Assembly: GCA_964433345.1 (NCBI GenBank)
Contig: CAYSQJ010000010.1
Coordinates: 1-64,000 of the forward strand
Reading direction: 5' to 3'
Source: Ga0077527 sp964433345
GTDB taxonomy: Bacteria > Pseudomonadota > Gammaproteobacteria > Burkholderiales > SG8-41
Length of the DNA stretch: 64,000 bases
In this document: positions 16,395-23,962 of the stretch, piece by piece
How positions within the stretch are numbered: position 1 is the first letter of the stretch
Layout: the number at the start of each line of letters is the position of its first letter
The notes under the pieces: model-generated
What the model saw: only the letters and a program-made list of their open reading frames with translations
Databases searched by the model: none
What the model was told of the DNA's origin: nothing
Position numbers and translations under genes: made by a program

Positions 16395-16904
16395 ATGCAC
16401 AAGCTGAACCCCGCAAGCCCGCTGCGCACCCTGATGGAAACCTTCCCGCATGCGGGCAAGCTCGAATGGATCGGCCTTCGTCCCGGGAAGCGTGCGCCGC
16501 TGCAGTCGATGAACTATGCCGAGGTGATCGCCGACCACGGCCTCGCCGGCGACCACAAGGCGAGCCGCGCCGGCGGCAAGCGTCAGGTGACGCTGATCCA
16601 GCGTGAACATCTCGACGTGGTCGCGAAGCTGCTCGGACGCAACGCGGTCGATCCGGGGCTGCTGCGGCGCAATCTCGTGGTGTCGGGGATCAATCTGCTG
16701 GCGCTGCGCGGCGAGCGCTTCCGCATCGGTGACGTGCTGTTCGAAGGCACCGGGCTGTGTGAGCCCTGTTCGCGGATGGAGGAGGTGCTGGGTGCCGGGG
16801 GTTATAACGCGATGCGCGGGCACGGCGGGATCATCGCGCGGGTGCTGGAGGGTGGGGTGATTGCGGTGGGGGATTTGGTGGGGTACGAAAAAACACCGGC
16901 TTGA
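16395..16904 (+). CDS. MOSC domain protein
   Basis: A 170-residue single-domain MOSC protein, a family related to the C-terminus of molybdenum cofactor sulfurase and to YiiM/YuaD proteins that detoxify N-hydroxylated compounds or handle sulfur. Landmarks are GLAGDHKASRAGGKRQVTLIQ, RRNLVVSGINLL and GTGLCEPC with the conserved Cys. Start ATG 16395 gives MHKLNPASPLRTLM; an in-frame TTG lies 24 bases upstream. No partner is nearby. Confidence 0.85.
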   Translation: MHKLNPASPLRTLMETFPHAGKLEWIGLRPGKRAPLQSMNYAEVIADHGLAGDHKASRAGGKRQVTLIQREHLDVVAKLLGRNAVDPGLLRRNLVVSGINLLALRGERFRIGDVLFEGTGLCEPCSRMEEVLGAGGYNAMRGHGGIIARVLEGGVIAVGDLVGYEKTPA

Positions 16905-16973
16905 GCGGGAGAAGTTTGAAGCTACTCTTTCGGTAGCCCCTCTGCTTCGCTTCAAGTGTTCCCTTGACCCCGG

Positions 16974-17003
16974 CCCTCTCCCCACCAAGAGGTGGGGAGA
17001 GGG
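16974..17003. repeat. CCCTCTCCCC palindrome, copy 2
   Basis: CCCTCTCCCCACC and GGTGGGGAGAGGG form a perfect 13-base stem around AAGA. It lies between the convergent MOSC gene and the small exported protein. Confidence 0.88.
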
Positions 17004-17028
17004 AGAGTGGAGACGTTGCGTTTGGCGA

Positions 17029-17280
17029 TTACTTGATGTCGAGAATCTTCATCGCCTTGGCCAGGGTGTTCACGGAATCCTGATGCTTGCCGGCCTTGTG
17101 CAGGGTTTCGCCTTCTGCGCGGTATTTCTTCACCTCGGCCATTTGTGCAGCGGAGAGTTTCGGGTTCTTCGCGATTGCCGCGTCGATTTTCTTCATGTCT
17201 GCCGGGCAGTGAAAGGCGAGGGCGCTGCTGCTGACGAAGACGAGGGCTGCGGCGAGGACGGATGCGGTGAGCTTGCTCAT
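17029..17280 (-). CDS. Small exported helical protein
   Basis: An 83-residue protein with a signal peptide (MSKLTASVLAAALVFVSSSA, cleavage near ALA-FHC). The mature part is about 60 residues, begins with FHCPADMKKIDAAI and is helical and lysine-rich, with a TPR-like EGETLHKAGKHQDSVNTLAKAM stretch (split here: EGETLHKAGKH, then QDSVNTLAKAM). AAGGAG precedes ATG 17280. Similar small periplasmic proteins of unknown function occur in related genomes. It is divergent from the Nudix gene. Confidence 0.7.
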   Translation of the reverse strand: MSKLTASVLAAALVFVSSSALAFHCPADMKKIDAAIAKNPKLSAAQMAEVKKYRAEGETLHKAGKHQDSVNTLAKAMKILDIK

Positions 17281-17396
17281 GCGGTTTCTCCTTCGGTTGG
17301 ATGTGGAAAAAAGCCGTGTCGTAGAGCTGTTGCGGTGCATTGCGCCATCAGTGTGGCATGAAAACGCCGCTGCCGTTGCGGGTAGAATCTTTCGCC

Positions 17397-18023
17397 ATGT
17401 CGACCGTCGTTCAACGCGCTGCAGCCCTGCCCCTGACCCTGGAGGAGATCCGGCTCGGGCTGGCGCGGCCGGCGCCGCCGCCCGAGGAACATGACCTGCA
17501 CACGATCTCGCTGAAGGAGGGCACCAAGGTCACCGAGGCGGCGGTACTGGTGCCGCTGGTGAACCGGCCGCAGGGCGTGCAGTTGCTGCTGACCCAGCGC
17601 ACCGCGCACCTGCGCGACCACGCGGGACAGATCAGTTTTCCCGGCGGGCGCGTCGAGCCGGACGATCCGGACCGCGAGGCGACGGCGCTGCGCGAGACCG
17701 AAGAGGAGATCGGGCTTGCGCGCGGGCGCATCGCGCTGCTCGGGCGGCTGCCCGGCTACGAGATTCCCTCGGGCTTTCGCATCATGCCGGTGGTGGGCTG
17801 GGTCGAGCCGCCTTTCGAGCTCAGGCCGGATGCTTTCGAGGTGGCGGACATCTTCGAGGCGCCGCTCTCCTATTTTCTTGACCCGGGGAATTACCAGCGC
17901 CGCGAGTACCGTTTCCGCGGTCGCCACCGCCATTACCTGGCGATTCCCTACGAGGGGCGATACATCTGGGGCGCGACGGCGGGCATGCTCTACAGCCTGT
18001 GCCGGCTGCTGACGGGCAAGTGA
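17397..18023 (+). CDS. CoA pyrophosphatase (Nudix hydrolase)
   Basis: A 208-residue Nudix protein of the CoA diphosphatase group, which cuts CoA to phosphopantetheine and 3',5'-ADP. The group-specific segment LLTQRTAHLRDHAGQISFPG is present just before the Nudix box at residues 83-107, whose core is REATALRETEEEIGL. The start at ATG 17397 gives the usual N-terminus; an open extension of 19 codons overlaps the divergent promoter region and is rejected. YbaK follows 18 bases later and may be co-transcribed. Confidence 0.9.
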   Translation: MSTVVQRAAALPLTLEEIRLGLARPAPPPEEHDLHTISLKEGTKVTEAAVLVPLVNRPQGVQLLLTQRTAHLRDHAGQISFPGGRVEPDDPDREATALRETEEEIGLARGRIALLGRLPGYEIPSGFRIMPVVGWVEPPFELRPDAFEVADIFEAPLSYFLDPGNYQRREYRFRGRHRHYLAIPYEGRYIWGATAGMLYSLCRLLTGK

Positions 18024-18041
18024 GCGGCAGATGAAGACGCG

Positions 18042-18536
18042 ATGAGCGCACCGCGCATGCCTTCGACGCCGGCGGTGCTGGCGCTGCGCGCGGCCGGCAT
18101 CGAATTCACGCCGCATTTCTATGCCTACGAGGAACGCGGCGGTACCGCGGTGTCGGCGCGCGAACTCGGCGTCGATGAACACGCGGTGATCAAGACACTG
18201 GTGATGCAGGATGAGAACGCAAAGCCCTGCATCGTGCTGATGCATGGTGACCGCGAAGTCTCGACCAAGGCACTGGCGCGCATTCTCGGCGTGAAGAAAA
18301 TCGAGCCCTGCAAGCCGGAAGTGGCGGAACGCCATACCGGTTATCGCGTCGGCGGCACCTCACCCTTCGGCACGCGGCGGAAGATGCCGGTCTATGTTGA
18401 AGGCACGGTGCTCGATCTGCCCGGCATTTACATCAATGGCGGCAGCCGCGGTTTTCTGGTGGGTATTGCGCCGCGGGCGCTGGTCGGGCTGTTGCAGGCG
18501 GTGCCGGTGGCGGCGGCAGTGCCGGTGCAGGTTTAA
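18042..18536 (+). CDS. ybaK: Cys-tRNA(Pro) deacylase YbaK
   Basis: A 164-residue editing enzyme that hydrolyses Cys wrongly loaded on tRNA-Pro. The YbaK/EbsC fold is shown by VIKTLVMQDENAKPCIVLMH, the GDREVSTKALARILG segment with the catalytic Lys region, and GYRVGGTSPFGTRR. ATG 18042 follows the Nudix stop by 18 bases. The sequence length is normal. Confidence 0.92.
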   Translation: MSAPRMPSTPAVLALRAAGIEFTPHFYAYEERGGTAVSARELGVDEHAVIKTLVMQDENAKPCIVLMHGDREVSTKALARILGVKKIEPCKPEVAERHTGYRVGGTSPFGTRRKMPVYVEGTVLDLPGIYINGGSRGFLVGIAPRALVGLLQAVPVAAAVPVQV

Positions 18537-18932
18537 AGGGCCTGACACCATGAAACTCCCCTCTACCGGCAAGGCAAGCGGATTACGGGGCCGTAGCCCG
18601 GATGCGCCCCGAAGGAAGTCACCTTGGGTGGGAATGAAATGGAATCCGGGACGGTCGTTGCCGATAGCGACTCTGTCCCCGGACTCCGGCCTGCGGCCTT
18701 CCTCCGGGCTACAGGCATGGCGCGCGGAGAGTCATCGGATCAGGGGCTGTGGTCCGGATGCGCCCCAAAGGACCTCAGCTTGGGTGGTAACGAAGGACCG
18801 TAGCCCGGATGTAACGAAGTGGAATCCGGGGCGGTCGTTGCTATGGGCAGCCGTGGCCCCGGACTCCGGCCTTCGGCTTTCCTCCGGGCTACGGGCATGG
18901 TGCACGAAGAGTGATTTTGTCGGGCGTTCTGA
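18537..18932. other. Gene-free stretch made of GTAGCCCGG repeats
   Basis: Almost all of this 396-base spacer is repeat DNA. No frame in it looks like a real gene, and the patatin gene starts at its end. Confidence 0.75.
18592..18900. repeat. GTAGCCCGGATG dispersed repeat, two copies and a fragment
   Basis: Copy 1 (18592-18720) and copy 2 (18799-18900) each open with CGTAGCCCGGATG, pass GGAATCCGGG(A/G)CGGTCGTTG and close with CCTCCGGGCTAC(A/G)GGCATGG. The opening and closing parts are inverted relative to each other, so each copy can fold. A fragment, GTCCGGATGCGCCCCAAAGG, lies between them at about 18752-18771. Confidence 0.85.
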
Positions 18933-20096
18933 ATGATGAATGCACCCGCCGGGACCGGACCGACGACCGGGTTGATCATGACCGGTGGCGGCGCGCGCGC
19001 GGCTTACCAGGTCGGCGTGCTGCGCGCGCTGGAGGACCTGCTGCCGAAGGACGCGCCCAATCCCTTTCCTATCATCTGCGGCACCTCCGCGGGCGCGATC
19101 AATGCCGCGGTGCTGGCCACCGATGCCGGCAATTACCGGCGCGGCGTGCGGCGGCTGACGGCGGTGTGGAAAAATTTTCATGTCGGTCATGTCTATCGCG
19201 CCGACGCGCGCGGTGCGCTGGGCAACAGCGCGCGCTGGCTGCTGTCCTCGCTTTCCGGCGGACGCCTGGTCAGCGGCGCGGTATCGCTGCTCGACAATTC
19301 GCCACTCTCCGATCTGCTCGAACGCCATGTCGATTTTCCAGCGATCGGACGCAATATCGAGGCCGGGCATCTGCAGGCTTTCGCGGTGACCTGTTCCGGC
19401 TACACCAGCGGCCAGTCGGTGACCTTCTACCAGGGACATGCCAGCCTCGCCGCCTGGGAGCGGGCGCGCCGCGTCGGGGTGGCGATGCCGATCGGCCTGC
19501 CGCACCTGATGGCCTCCAGTGCACTGCCTTTCATTTTTCCGCCGGTGCGCATCAACCGTGAATATTTCGGCGACGGCTCGATGCGCCAGATCGCGCCGGT
19601 GAGTCCTGCCCTGCATCTCGGCGCCGACCGCCTGCTGGTGATCGGAGTCGGCCGCCAGGCCAACCAGCCGGCGGTGCGCGTGCAGTCAGACGGTTATCCC
19701 TCGCTTGCGCAGATCGCCGGCCACGCGCTCGACAGCATTTTTCTCGATGCGCTGGAGGCCGATCTCGAGCGCCTGCAGCGCATCAACCGCACGCTGGCGA
19801 TCATTCCGCCGGATACGCTGGAGAAAAACGGTTATCCGCTGCGCAGCATCGATGTCCGGGTGATCACGCCCAGCGTGCCGCTGAGCCAGATTGCCGCGCG
19901 CCATGCGCAGGAACTGCCGCGGGTGATCCGCGTACTGCTGCAGACGGTCGGTGCGATGCGGCGCAACGGTTCCAACCTGGTGTCCTACCTGCTGTTCGAG
20001 CGCGCCTACTGCCGCGAATTGATCAGGCTCGGCTACAGCGACACCATGGCGCAGAAGGACAGCCTTCTGGATTTCCTCGGCCATGGCGGCTCGTGA
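18933..20096 (+). CDS. Patatin-like phospholipase
   Basis: A 387-residue lipid acyl hydrolase of the patatin family. TGGGARAAYQVGVL (17-30) is the oxyanion-hole motif, Ser52 lies in GTSAG and Asp214 in GDGSMRQ, forming the Ser-Asp dyad. The C-terminal 150 residues have no known domain and include two hydrophobic-helix-like stretches (RVIRVLLQTVG). The start ATG follows repeat DNA directly and no strong ribosome-binding site is seen. Its TGA overlaps the ATG of the methyltransferase gene (TGATG), so the two are coupled. Confidence 0.88.
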   Translation: MMNAPAGTGPTTGLIMTGGGARAAYQVGVLRALEDLLPKDAPNPFPIICGTSAGAINAAVLATDAGNYRRGVRRLTAVWKNFHVGHVYRADARGALGNSARWLLSSLSGGRLVSGAVSLLDNSPLSDLLERHVDFPAIGRNIEAGHLQAFAVTCSGYTSGQSVTFYQGHASLAAWERARRVGVAMPIGLPHLMASSALPFIFPPVRINREYFGDGSMRQIAPVSPALHLGADRLLVIGVGRQANQPAVRVQSDGYPSLAQIAGHALDSIFLDALEADLERLQRINRTLAIIPPDTLEKNGYPLRSIDVRVITPSVPLSQIAARHAQELPRVIRVLLQTVGAMRRNGSNLVSYLLFERAYCRELIRLGYSDTMAQKDSLLDFLGHGGS

Positions 20097-20725
20097 TGGC
20101 GCACAAGCCCTGGTCCGAAGCCTGCGATCGCAACCGCGGGCCCATCCTCGAAGTGCTGCGCGAGGCTTTTGCCGGTGCGACGCAGGTGCTGGAGATAGGC
20201 TCCGGCACCGGCCAGCATGCGGTGCATTTCGCGGCGGCCCTGCCGCATCTGCAGTGGCAGCCCACCGACCGGCCGGAACACCTGGCGGGCATCGCGGCCT
20301 GGCGCGACGAGGCGGCGCTGCCCAATCTGCGCGAACCGCGGGTGCTGGATGTGGATGATGCGCAGTGGCCGGTCAGTGCCTGCGACGGCCTGTTCAGCGC
20401 GAACACGCTGCACATCATGGGTTGGCCTTCGGTGGAGAATTTTTTTCGCGGCGCGGGCCGCGTGCTGCAGCCCGGCGGCGTGCTCGCGGTGTACGGGCCC
20501 TTCAGCTACGGCGGCCGCCATACGGCGCCCTCCAATGCGCAGTTCGACGCCTTCCTGCGTGCGCGCGATCCGCAAAGCGGCATCCGCGATTTCGAGGCGG
20601 TGAACGCACTGGCCGCGGTTCAGGGCTTCGCGTTCGTCGCCGACCATGCGCTGCCCGCCAACAACCGCGTGCTGTTGTGGCGCTGCACTGTGGGCGGTTG
20701 CCAGTCGCCGGTACAGCCGGTATAA
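20096..20725 (+). CDS. DUF938 SAM-dependent methyltransferase
   Basis: A 209-residue class I methyltransferase of the DUF938 group. Motif I is VLEIGSGTGQHAVHFA, an acidic post-I site follows in WQPTDRP, and the DUF938-specific SANTLHIMGW and GGVLAVYGPFSYGG are present. The substrate is unknown. ATG 20096 overlaps the patatin stop; the GTG three bases earlier is an alternative. Confidence 0.87.
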   Translation: MAHKPWSEACDRNRGPILEVLREAFAGATQVLEIGSGTGQHAVHFAAALPHLQWQPTDRPEHLAGIAAWRDEAALPNLREPRVLDVDDAQWPVSACDGLFSANTLHIMGWPSVENFFRGAGRVLQPGGVLAVYGPFSYGGRHTAPSNAQFDAFLRARDPQSGIRDFEAVNALAAVQGFAFVADHALPANNRVLLWRCTVGGCQSPVQPV

Positions 20726-20784
20726 CAGGCAGCGTTCCCTTGTTTAACGCGTTGCTGTCCGTGCATGGACGGCGGAAAGACGAC

Positions 20785-21291
20785 ATGAGCCGCGCATTTG
20801 TCAAAGAGAGTGACGACGACCTCACCGCCGGAGAACTGCCCGAGCGGCCGGTGCCTGCGCATGCCAACTATGTCACGCCGCAGGGACTGGAGCAGTTGCG
20901 CGCGCGGGTGCGCGCGCTTGCGGAACAGCACGAACAGCTGAAGGCTGTTGCCGAAGAGGACTCGGAAGCCAAGCGCAAGCTGCGCGAGGTCGAGCGTGAC
21001 CAGCGTTATTTCGTCGCGCAGCTTGAACGCGCCGAACTGGTCGATCCGGCGCAGCATCCGCGCGGCGAAGTGCGTTTTGGTGCGACGGTGAAGGTCGAGG
21101 AGGCCGATGGCCGCGTCGAGACTTTCAGCATCGTCGGCGACGACGAGGCCGATGTTGCCGCCGGCCGCATCAGCTGGGCTTCGCCGCTGGCGCGCTCGCT
21201 GCTCGGCGCGCGCGTCGGTGATACCGTCAAGTGGCGGCGACCGGCGGGCGAGACCGAGGTCGAGATCGTGGCGATTGATTATCCGCAGTGA
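20785..21291 (+). CDS. greB: GreB-type transcription elongation factor
   Basis: A 168-residue GreA/GreB family protein, which enters the RNA polymerase secondary channel and stimulates transcript cleavage. It starts MSRAFVKESDDD, typical of GreB. Residues 40-85 are the coiled coil, with acidic residues (EEDSEAKRKLREVERD) near its tip, and the C-terminal domain ends with ISWASPLARSLLGARVGD. The ATG at 20785 is preferred over an open upstream extension, which is the shadow of the methyltransferase gene. Confidence 0.87.
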   Translation: MSRAFVKESDDDLTAGELPERPVPAHANYVTPQGLEQLRARVRALAEQHEQLKAVAEEDSEAKRKLREVERDQRYFVAQLERAELVDPAQHPRGEVRFGATVKVEEADGRVETFSIVGDDEADVAAGRISWASPLARSLLGARVGDTVKWRRPAGETEVEIVAIDYPQ

Positions 21292-21352
21292 TGCTCCTGG
21301 TTTTTTTGCAAGAACGCTTGGTGGAAAGATTTTTTGTTGCCCCTCACCCCAA

Positions 21353-21382
21353 CCCTCTCCCCACCAAGCGGTGGGGAGAGGG
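21353..21382. repeat. CCCTCTCCCC palindrome, copy 3
   Basis: CCCTCTCCCCACC and GGTGGGGAGAGGG form a perfect 13-base stem around AAGC, with an outer CCCTCA/TGAGGG stem. It lies just before the AT-rich motif of the cobD gene. Confidence 0.88.
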
Positions 21383-21397
21383 AGATGAGGGATTTTT

Positions 21398-21429
21398 CAT
21401 AAGATATTGATTATAAACAACTTTTTATG
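21398..21429 (+). repeat. AT-rich dispersed motif, copy e, ending in the cobD start codon
   Basis: CATAAGATATTGATTATAAA then CAACTTTTTATG: the motif runs directly into ATG 21427. No Shine-Dalgarno sequence is present, so the gene may be read from a leaderless or weakly initiated message. Confidence 0.45.
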
Positions 21430-22347
21430 AAATTTCTCGCGCTGGCATTGGCGTTGCTGCTGGAACAGGCCTGGCCCCTGCGCCGCGGCAATCCGCTGTA
21501 CGCCGCCTACGAGCGTTATGCCGACATCCTCGAGCAGCGCTTCAACGGGCTGCAGGCGAGCCACGGCACGATCGCTTGGCTGCTTGCGGTGCTGCCGCTG
21601 GCGCTGGTGACGATCATCATCTATGCATTGCTGCGCGAGGCGAACGCGCTGCTGGCGCTGGCCTGGAGTGTCGCGGTGCTCTACATCGCGATGGGCTTTC
21701 GTCGCTTCAGCCATTGCTTCACCGAAATTGCTCAGGCCCTGCGCGAGCAGGACATTGCCACCGCGCGCGACGTGCTCGGACGCTGGCGCGGTGTGCCCGC
21801 CGACGAACTCAATGCCGCGGATATTTCAAGGGTGGCGATCGAACTCGGCCTGGTGCAGGCGCATCGCTATGTGCTCGGTCCGATATTCTGGTTCGTGGTG
21901 CTGGGTCCGGTCGGACCGGTGGTCTACCGCGCGGCGGATATCCTCGCCGAACGCTGGGGCCGCCAGGTGGATCCGGAGAAGCGCGCCTTTGCGCAGTTCG
22001 CCGAGCGCGCGTTTTTCTGGATCGACTGGCTGCCGGCGCGGATGACCGCGGCGAGTTTCGCGATCGCCGGCAATTTCGAGGATGCGGCCTATTGCTGGCG
22101 CACCCAGTCCGGGGCCTGGGGCCGCGATGCCGAAGGCGTGGTGCTGGCCAGCGGCGCCGGCGCGCTGGGCGTGCGGCTCGGCGGCACCCTGCGCGAGGAG
22201 GGCATGCTCAACCAGCGGCCCGAGCTCGGCATCGGCGACAACGTTGAAGTCGAGGACCTGCGCGCCACGGTGGGACTGATCTGGCGCGCGCTGGTGATCT
22301 GGCTGTTCCTGCTGCTGATCGTATCGATGGCGCGCGCGCTCGGGTGA
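21427..22347 (+). CDS. cobD: CobD/CbiB-family membrane protein
   Basis: A 306-residue integral membrane protein of the CobD/CbiB family, which in B12 synthesis attaches the aminopropanol arm to adenosylcobyric acid. Several hydrophobic helices (LLAVLPLALVTIIIYALL, FWFVVLGPVGPVVYRAADIL, LVIWLFLLLIVSM) and GDNVEVEDLRATVGLIWRAL support this. In betaproteobacteria these homologues often stand apart from other cob genes, as here, and some may instead be AmpE-like signalling proteins. The start codon directly abuts the AT-rich motif. Confidence 0.78.
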   Translation: MKFLALALALLLEQAWPLRRGNPLYAAYERYADILEQRFNGLQASHGTIAWLLAVLPLALVTIIIYALLREANALLALAWSVAVLYIAMGFRRFSHCFTEIAQALREQDIATARDVLGRWRGVPADELNAADISRVAIELGLVQAHRYVLGPIFWFVVLGPVGPVVYRAADILAERWGRQVDPEKRAFAQFAERAFFWIDWLPARMTAASFAIAGNFEDAAYCWRTQSGAWGRDAEGVVLASGAGALGVRLGGTLREEGMLNQRPELGIGDNVEVEDLRATVGLIWRALVIWLFLLLIVSMARALG

Positions 22348-22372
22348 GTGCGTTTTACCGGCGCTTCAGTTT

Positions 22373-22464
22373 CCTGGATTCCGGCTCACGCTTCGCGTGT
22401 CCGGAATGACGATTTATATGTGAAGACCTTCATTTCGTCATTCCGGCGAACGCCGGAATCCAGG
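22373..22464. repeat. GTCATTCCGG dispersed inverted repeat
   Basis: CCTGGATTCCGG (22373-22384) matches CCGGAATCCAGG (22453-22464), and CCGGAATGACG (22401-22411) matches CGTCATTCCGG (22436-22446), giving nested inverted arms. It is followed by a TGCCCCGAAGGAAGTTCCC element related to that in the GTAGCCCGG repeats. Confidence 0.85.
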
Positions 22465-22556
22465 GGTCTTAGCCTGGATGTGCCCCGAAGGAAGTTCCCT
22501 TGGCGGCGAGCCGGAATCCAAAGCGGTGGGGGCTAATTCCGCTATCCCGCTGCCAT

Positions 22557-23450
22557 CTAATATTTCCTCTGCCGCGCGAGATTCTCCGCCGCCAGCCGCC
22601 GGTACGCTGCAAAGCGCCGCGGGGTGATCGCGCCGGACTCCGCGGCGGCAGCCAGCGCGCAGCCCGGCTCCTCGAGATGACGGCAGTTGCGGAAGCGGCA
22701 TTGCCCGAGATGGGGGCGGAATTCGATGAAGGCGGCGGCGAGTTCCTCCACGCCGAGATGGTGGACGCCGAAGGCCTGCACGCCCGGCGTGTCGATGATG
22801 TCGCTTGTGGCGTCGAGGTGATACAGCCGCGCATGCGAGGTCGTGTGCCTGCCGGTACCCAGCGCCGCCGATACTTCCCGGGTCAGGGCTTCTGCTTTCG
22901 GCACCAGCTGGTTGAGGATCGTCGACTTGCCCATGCCCGATTCGCCGACCAGCACGCTGCGCTGCCCGGCAAGATGCGGCCGCAGCGCATCCACGCCCTC
23001 GCGCGCGACCAGCTTCAGCAGCGGGTAGCCCATCGCCACGTACGGCGCCAGCGATTTTTCCGAGATCGCCGCTTCCGGGAGATCGGACTTGTTGAGCACG
23101 ATCAGCGCACGGATGCCGGCATGCTCGGCGGCGGCAAGGCAGCAGTCGAGCACATCGAGGTCGAAGGAGGGCACCGGGGCGACCACCGCGACCATGCGGC
23201 TGACGTTGGCGGCGATCAGCTTCTGTTTCCATTCGTCGGAGCGGTAGAGCAGGCTGTCGCGCGGCGCGCAGGCTTCGATGACGCCCTGGTCGTCGCCGCT
23301 GCAGCGCACCGTGACCCGGTCGCCGCAGGCGTAATCGGTGCGCTTGCCGCGGGTGCTGCAGTCGCGCAGCAGTCCGTCGCCGCACTCGACGAGAAAACGC
23401 CGGCCGTAGGCGGCGGTGATCAGGCCCTGCTGTGTGGGTTCAGCGCTCAA
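22557..23450 (-). CDS. rsgA: Ribosome small-subunit-dependent GTPase A
   Basis: A 297-residue circularly permuted GTPase that helps the late maturation of the 30S ribosomal subunit. An OB-fold N-terminus is followed by G motifs in permuted order: NKSD (120-123), then GESGMGKST (169-177), then DTPG (220-223). The C-terminal zinc knuckle uses Cys251, Cys256, His258 and Cys264. Length and order are normal. It is downstream of phhB in the same direction, with a duplicated phhB tail in between. Confidence 0.95.
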   Translation of the reverse strand: MSAEPTQQGLITAAYGRRFLVECGDGLLRDCSTRGKRTDYACGDRVTVRCSGDDQGVIEACAPRDSLLYRSDEWKQKLIAANVSRMVAVVAPVPSFDLDVLDCCLAAAEHAGIRALIVLNKSDLPEAAISEKSLAPYVAMGYPLLKLVAREGVDALRPHLAGQRSVLVGESGMGKSTILNQLVPKAEALTREVSAALGTGRHTTSHARLYHLDATSDIIDTPGVQAFGVHHLGVEELAAAFIEFRPHLGQCRFRNCRHLEEPGCALAAAAESGAITPRRFAAYRRLAAENLARQRKY

Positions 23451-23473
23451 GCGGTGCGCCGGTTCTCGCGGCG

Positions 23474-23524
23474 TTAGAGCGCGAAGAGAGCATCGATTTT
23501 CGCGGCACAGATGAAGTCATTTTG
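23474..23524 (-). repeat. Extra copy of the 3' end of phhB
   Basis: Read on the minus strand this codes for QNDFICAAKIDALFAL and a stop, nearly the same as the ENDFICAAKVDALFEI end of PhhB 150 bases upstream. The DNA match covers roughly 45 bases. There is no gene body or start in front of it, so it is an orphan tail. Confidence 0.85.
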
Positions 23525-23621
23525 GCTGCGGCCGAAAAGCGCCTGCGCGCTTTTCTTAACATGCGCTGCGCGAATGCTAGCCTGCGCCGAAATGACGAGG
23601 CGGGTCATTATCTCGCCCTCA

Positions 23622-23951
23622 TCAAATTTCAAAGAGGGCATCGACTTTTGCAGCACAGATGAAGTCATTTTCTGATAACCCGCCGATCGCGTGGGTGATG
23701 TAGTCGACCCGGCACTTGTTGTAGCCGACGGAGAGGTCGGGGTGGTGATCCTCGCGGTGAGAGATCCACGCGGTCGCGTTCACGAAGGCCATGGTCTCGT
23801 GGTAGTTGCGGAATTCAAAGGTTTTGGTGAGCACGCTGCCGGTGTACGACCAGCCCTGCAGGCGTTTCATCAGCAGGGTGATCTCGTCCGCGGTCAGCGG
23901 CGCGATACCGCCTTCGCAGGGTTTGCATTTTTTCTGTGCGAGGTCGCTCAT
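23622..23951 (-). CDS. phhB: Pterin-4a-carbinolamine dehydratase
   Basis: A 109-residue enzyme that dehydrates 4a-hydroxytetrahydrobiopterin to recycle the pterin cofactor of phenylalanine hydroxylase. The signature HREDHHPDLSVGYN (65-78) with His69-His70 and later His87 forms the active site. The N-terminus has Cys9 and Cys12 (KKCKPCEGG), seen in many bacterial members. The last 16 residues are repeated as an orphan tail downstream. No phhA is nearby. It starts 11 bases after the M48 protease stop, so the two may be co-transcribed. Confidence 0.92.
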   Translation of the reverse strand: MSDLAQKKCKPCEGGIAPLTADEITLLMKRLQGWSYTGSVLTKTFEFRNYHETMAFVNATAWISHREDHHPDLSVGYNKCRVDYITHAIGGLSENDFICAAKVDALFEI

Positions 23952-23962
23952 GGCCGTTTCCT

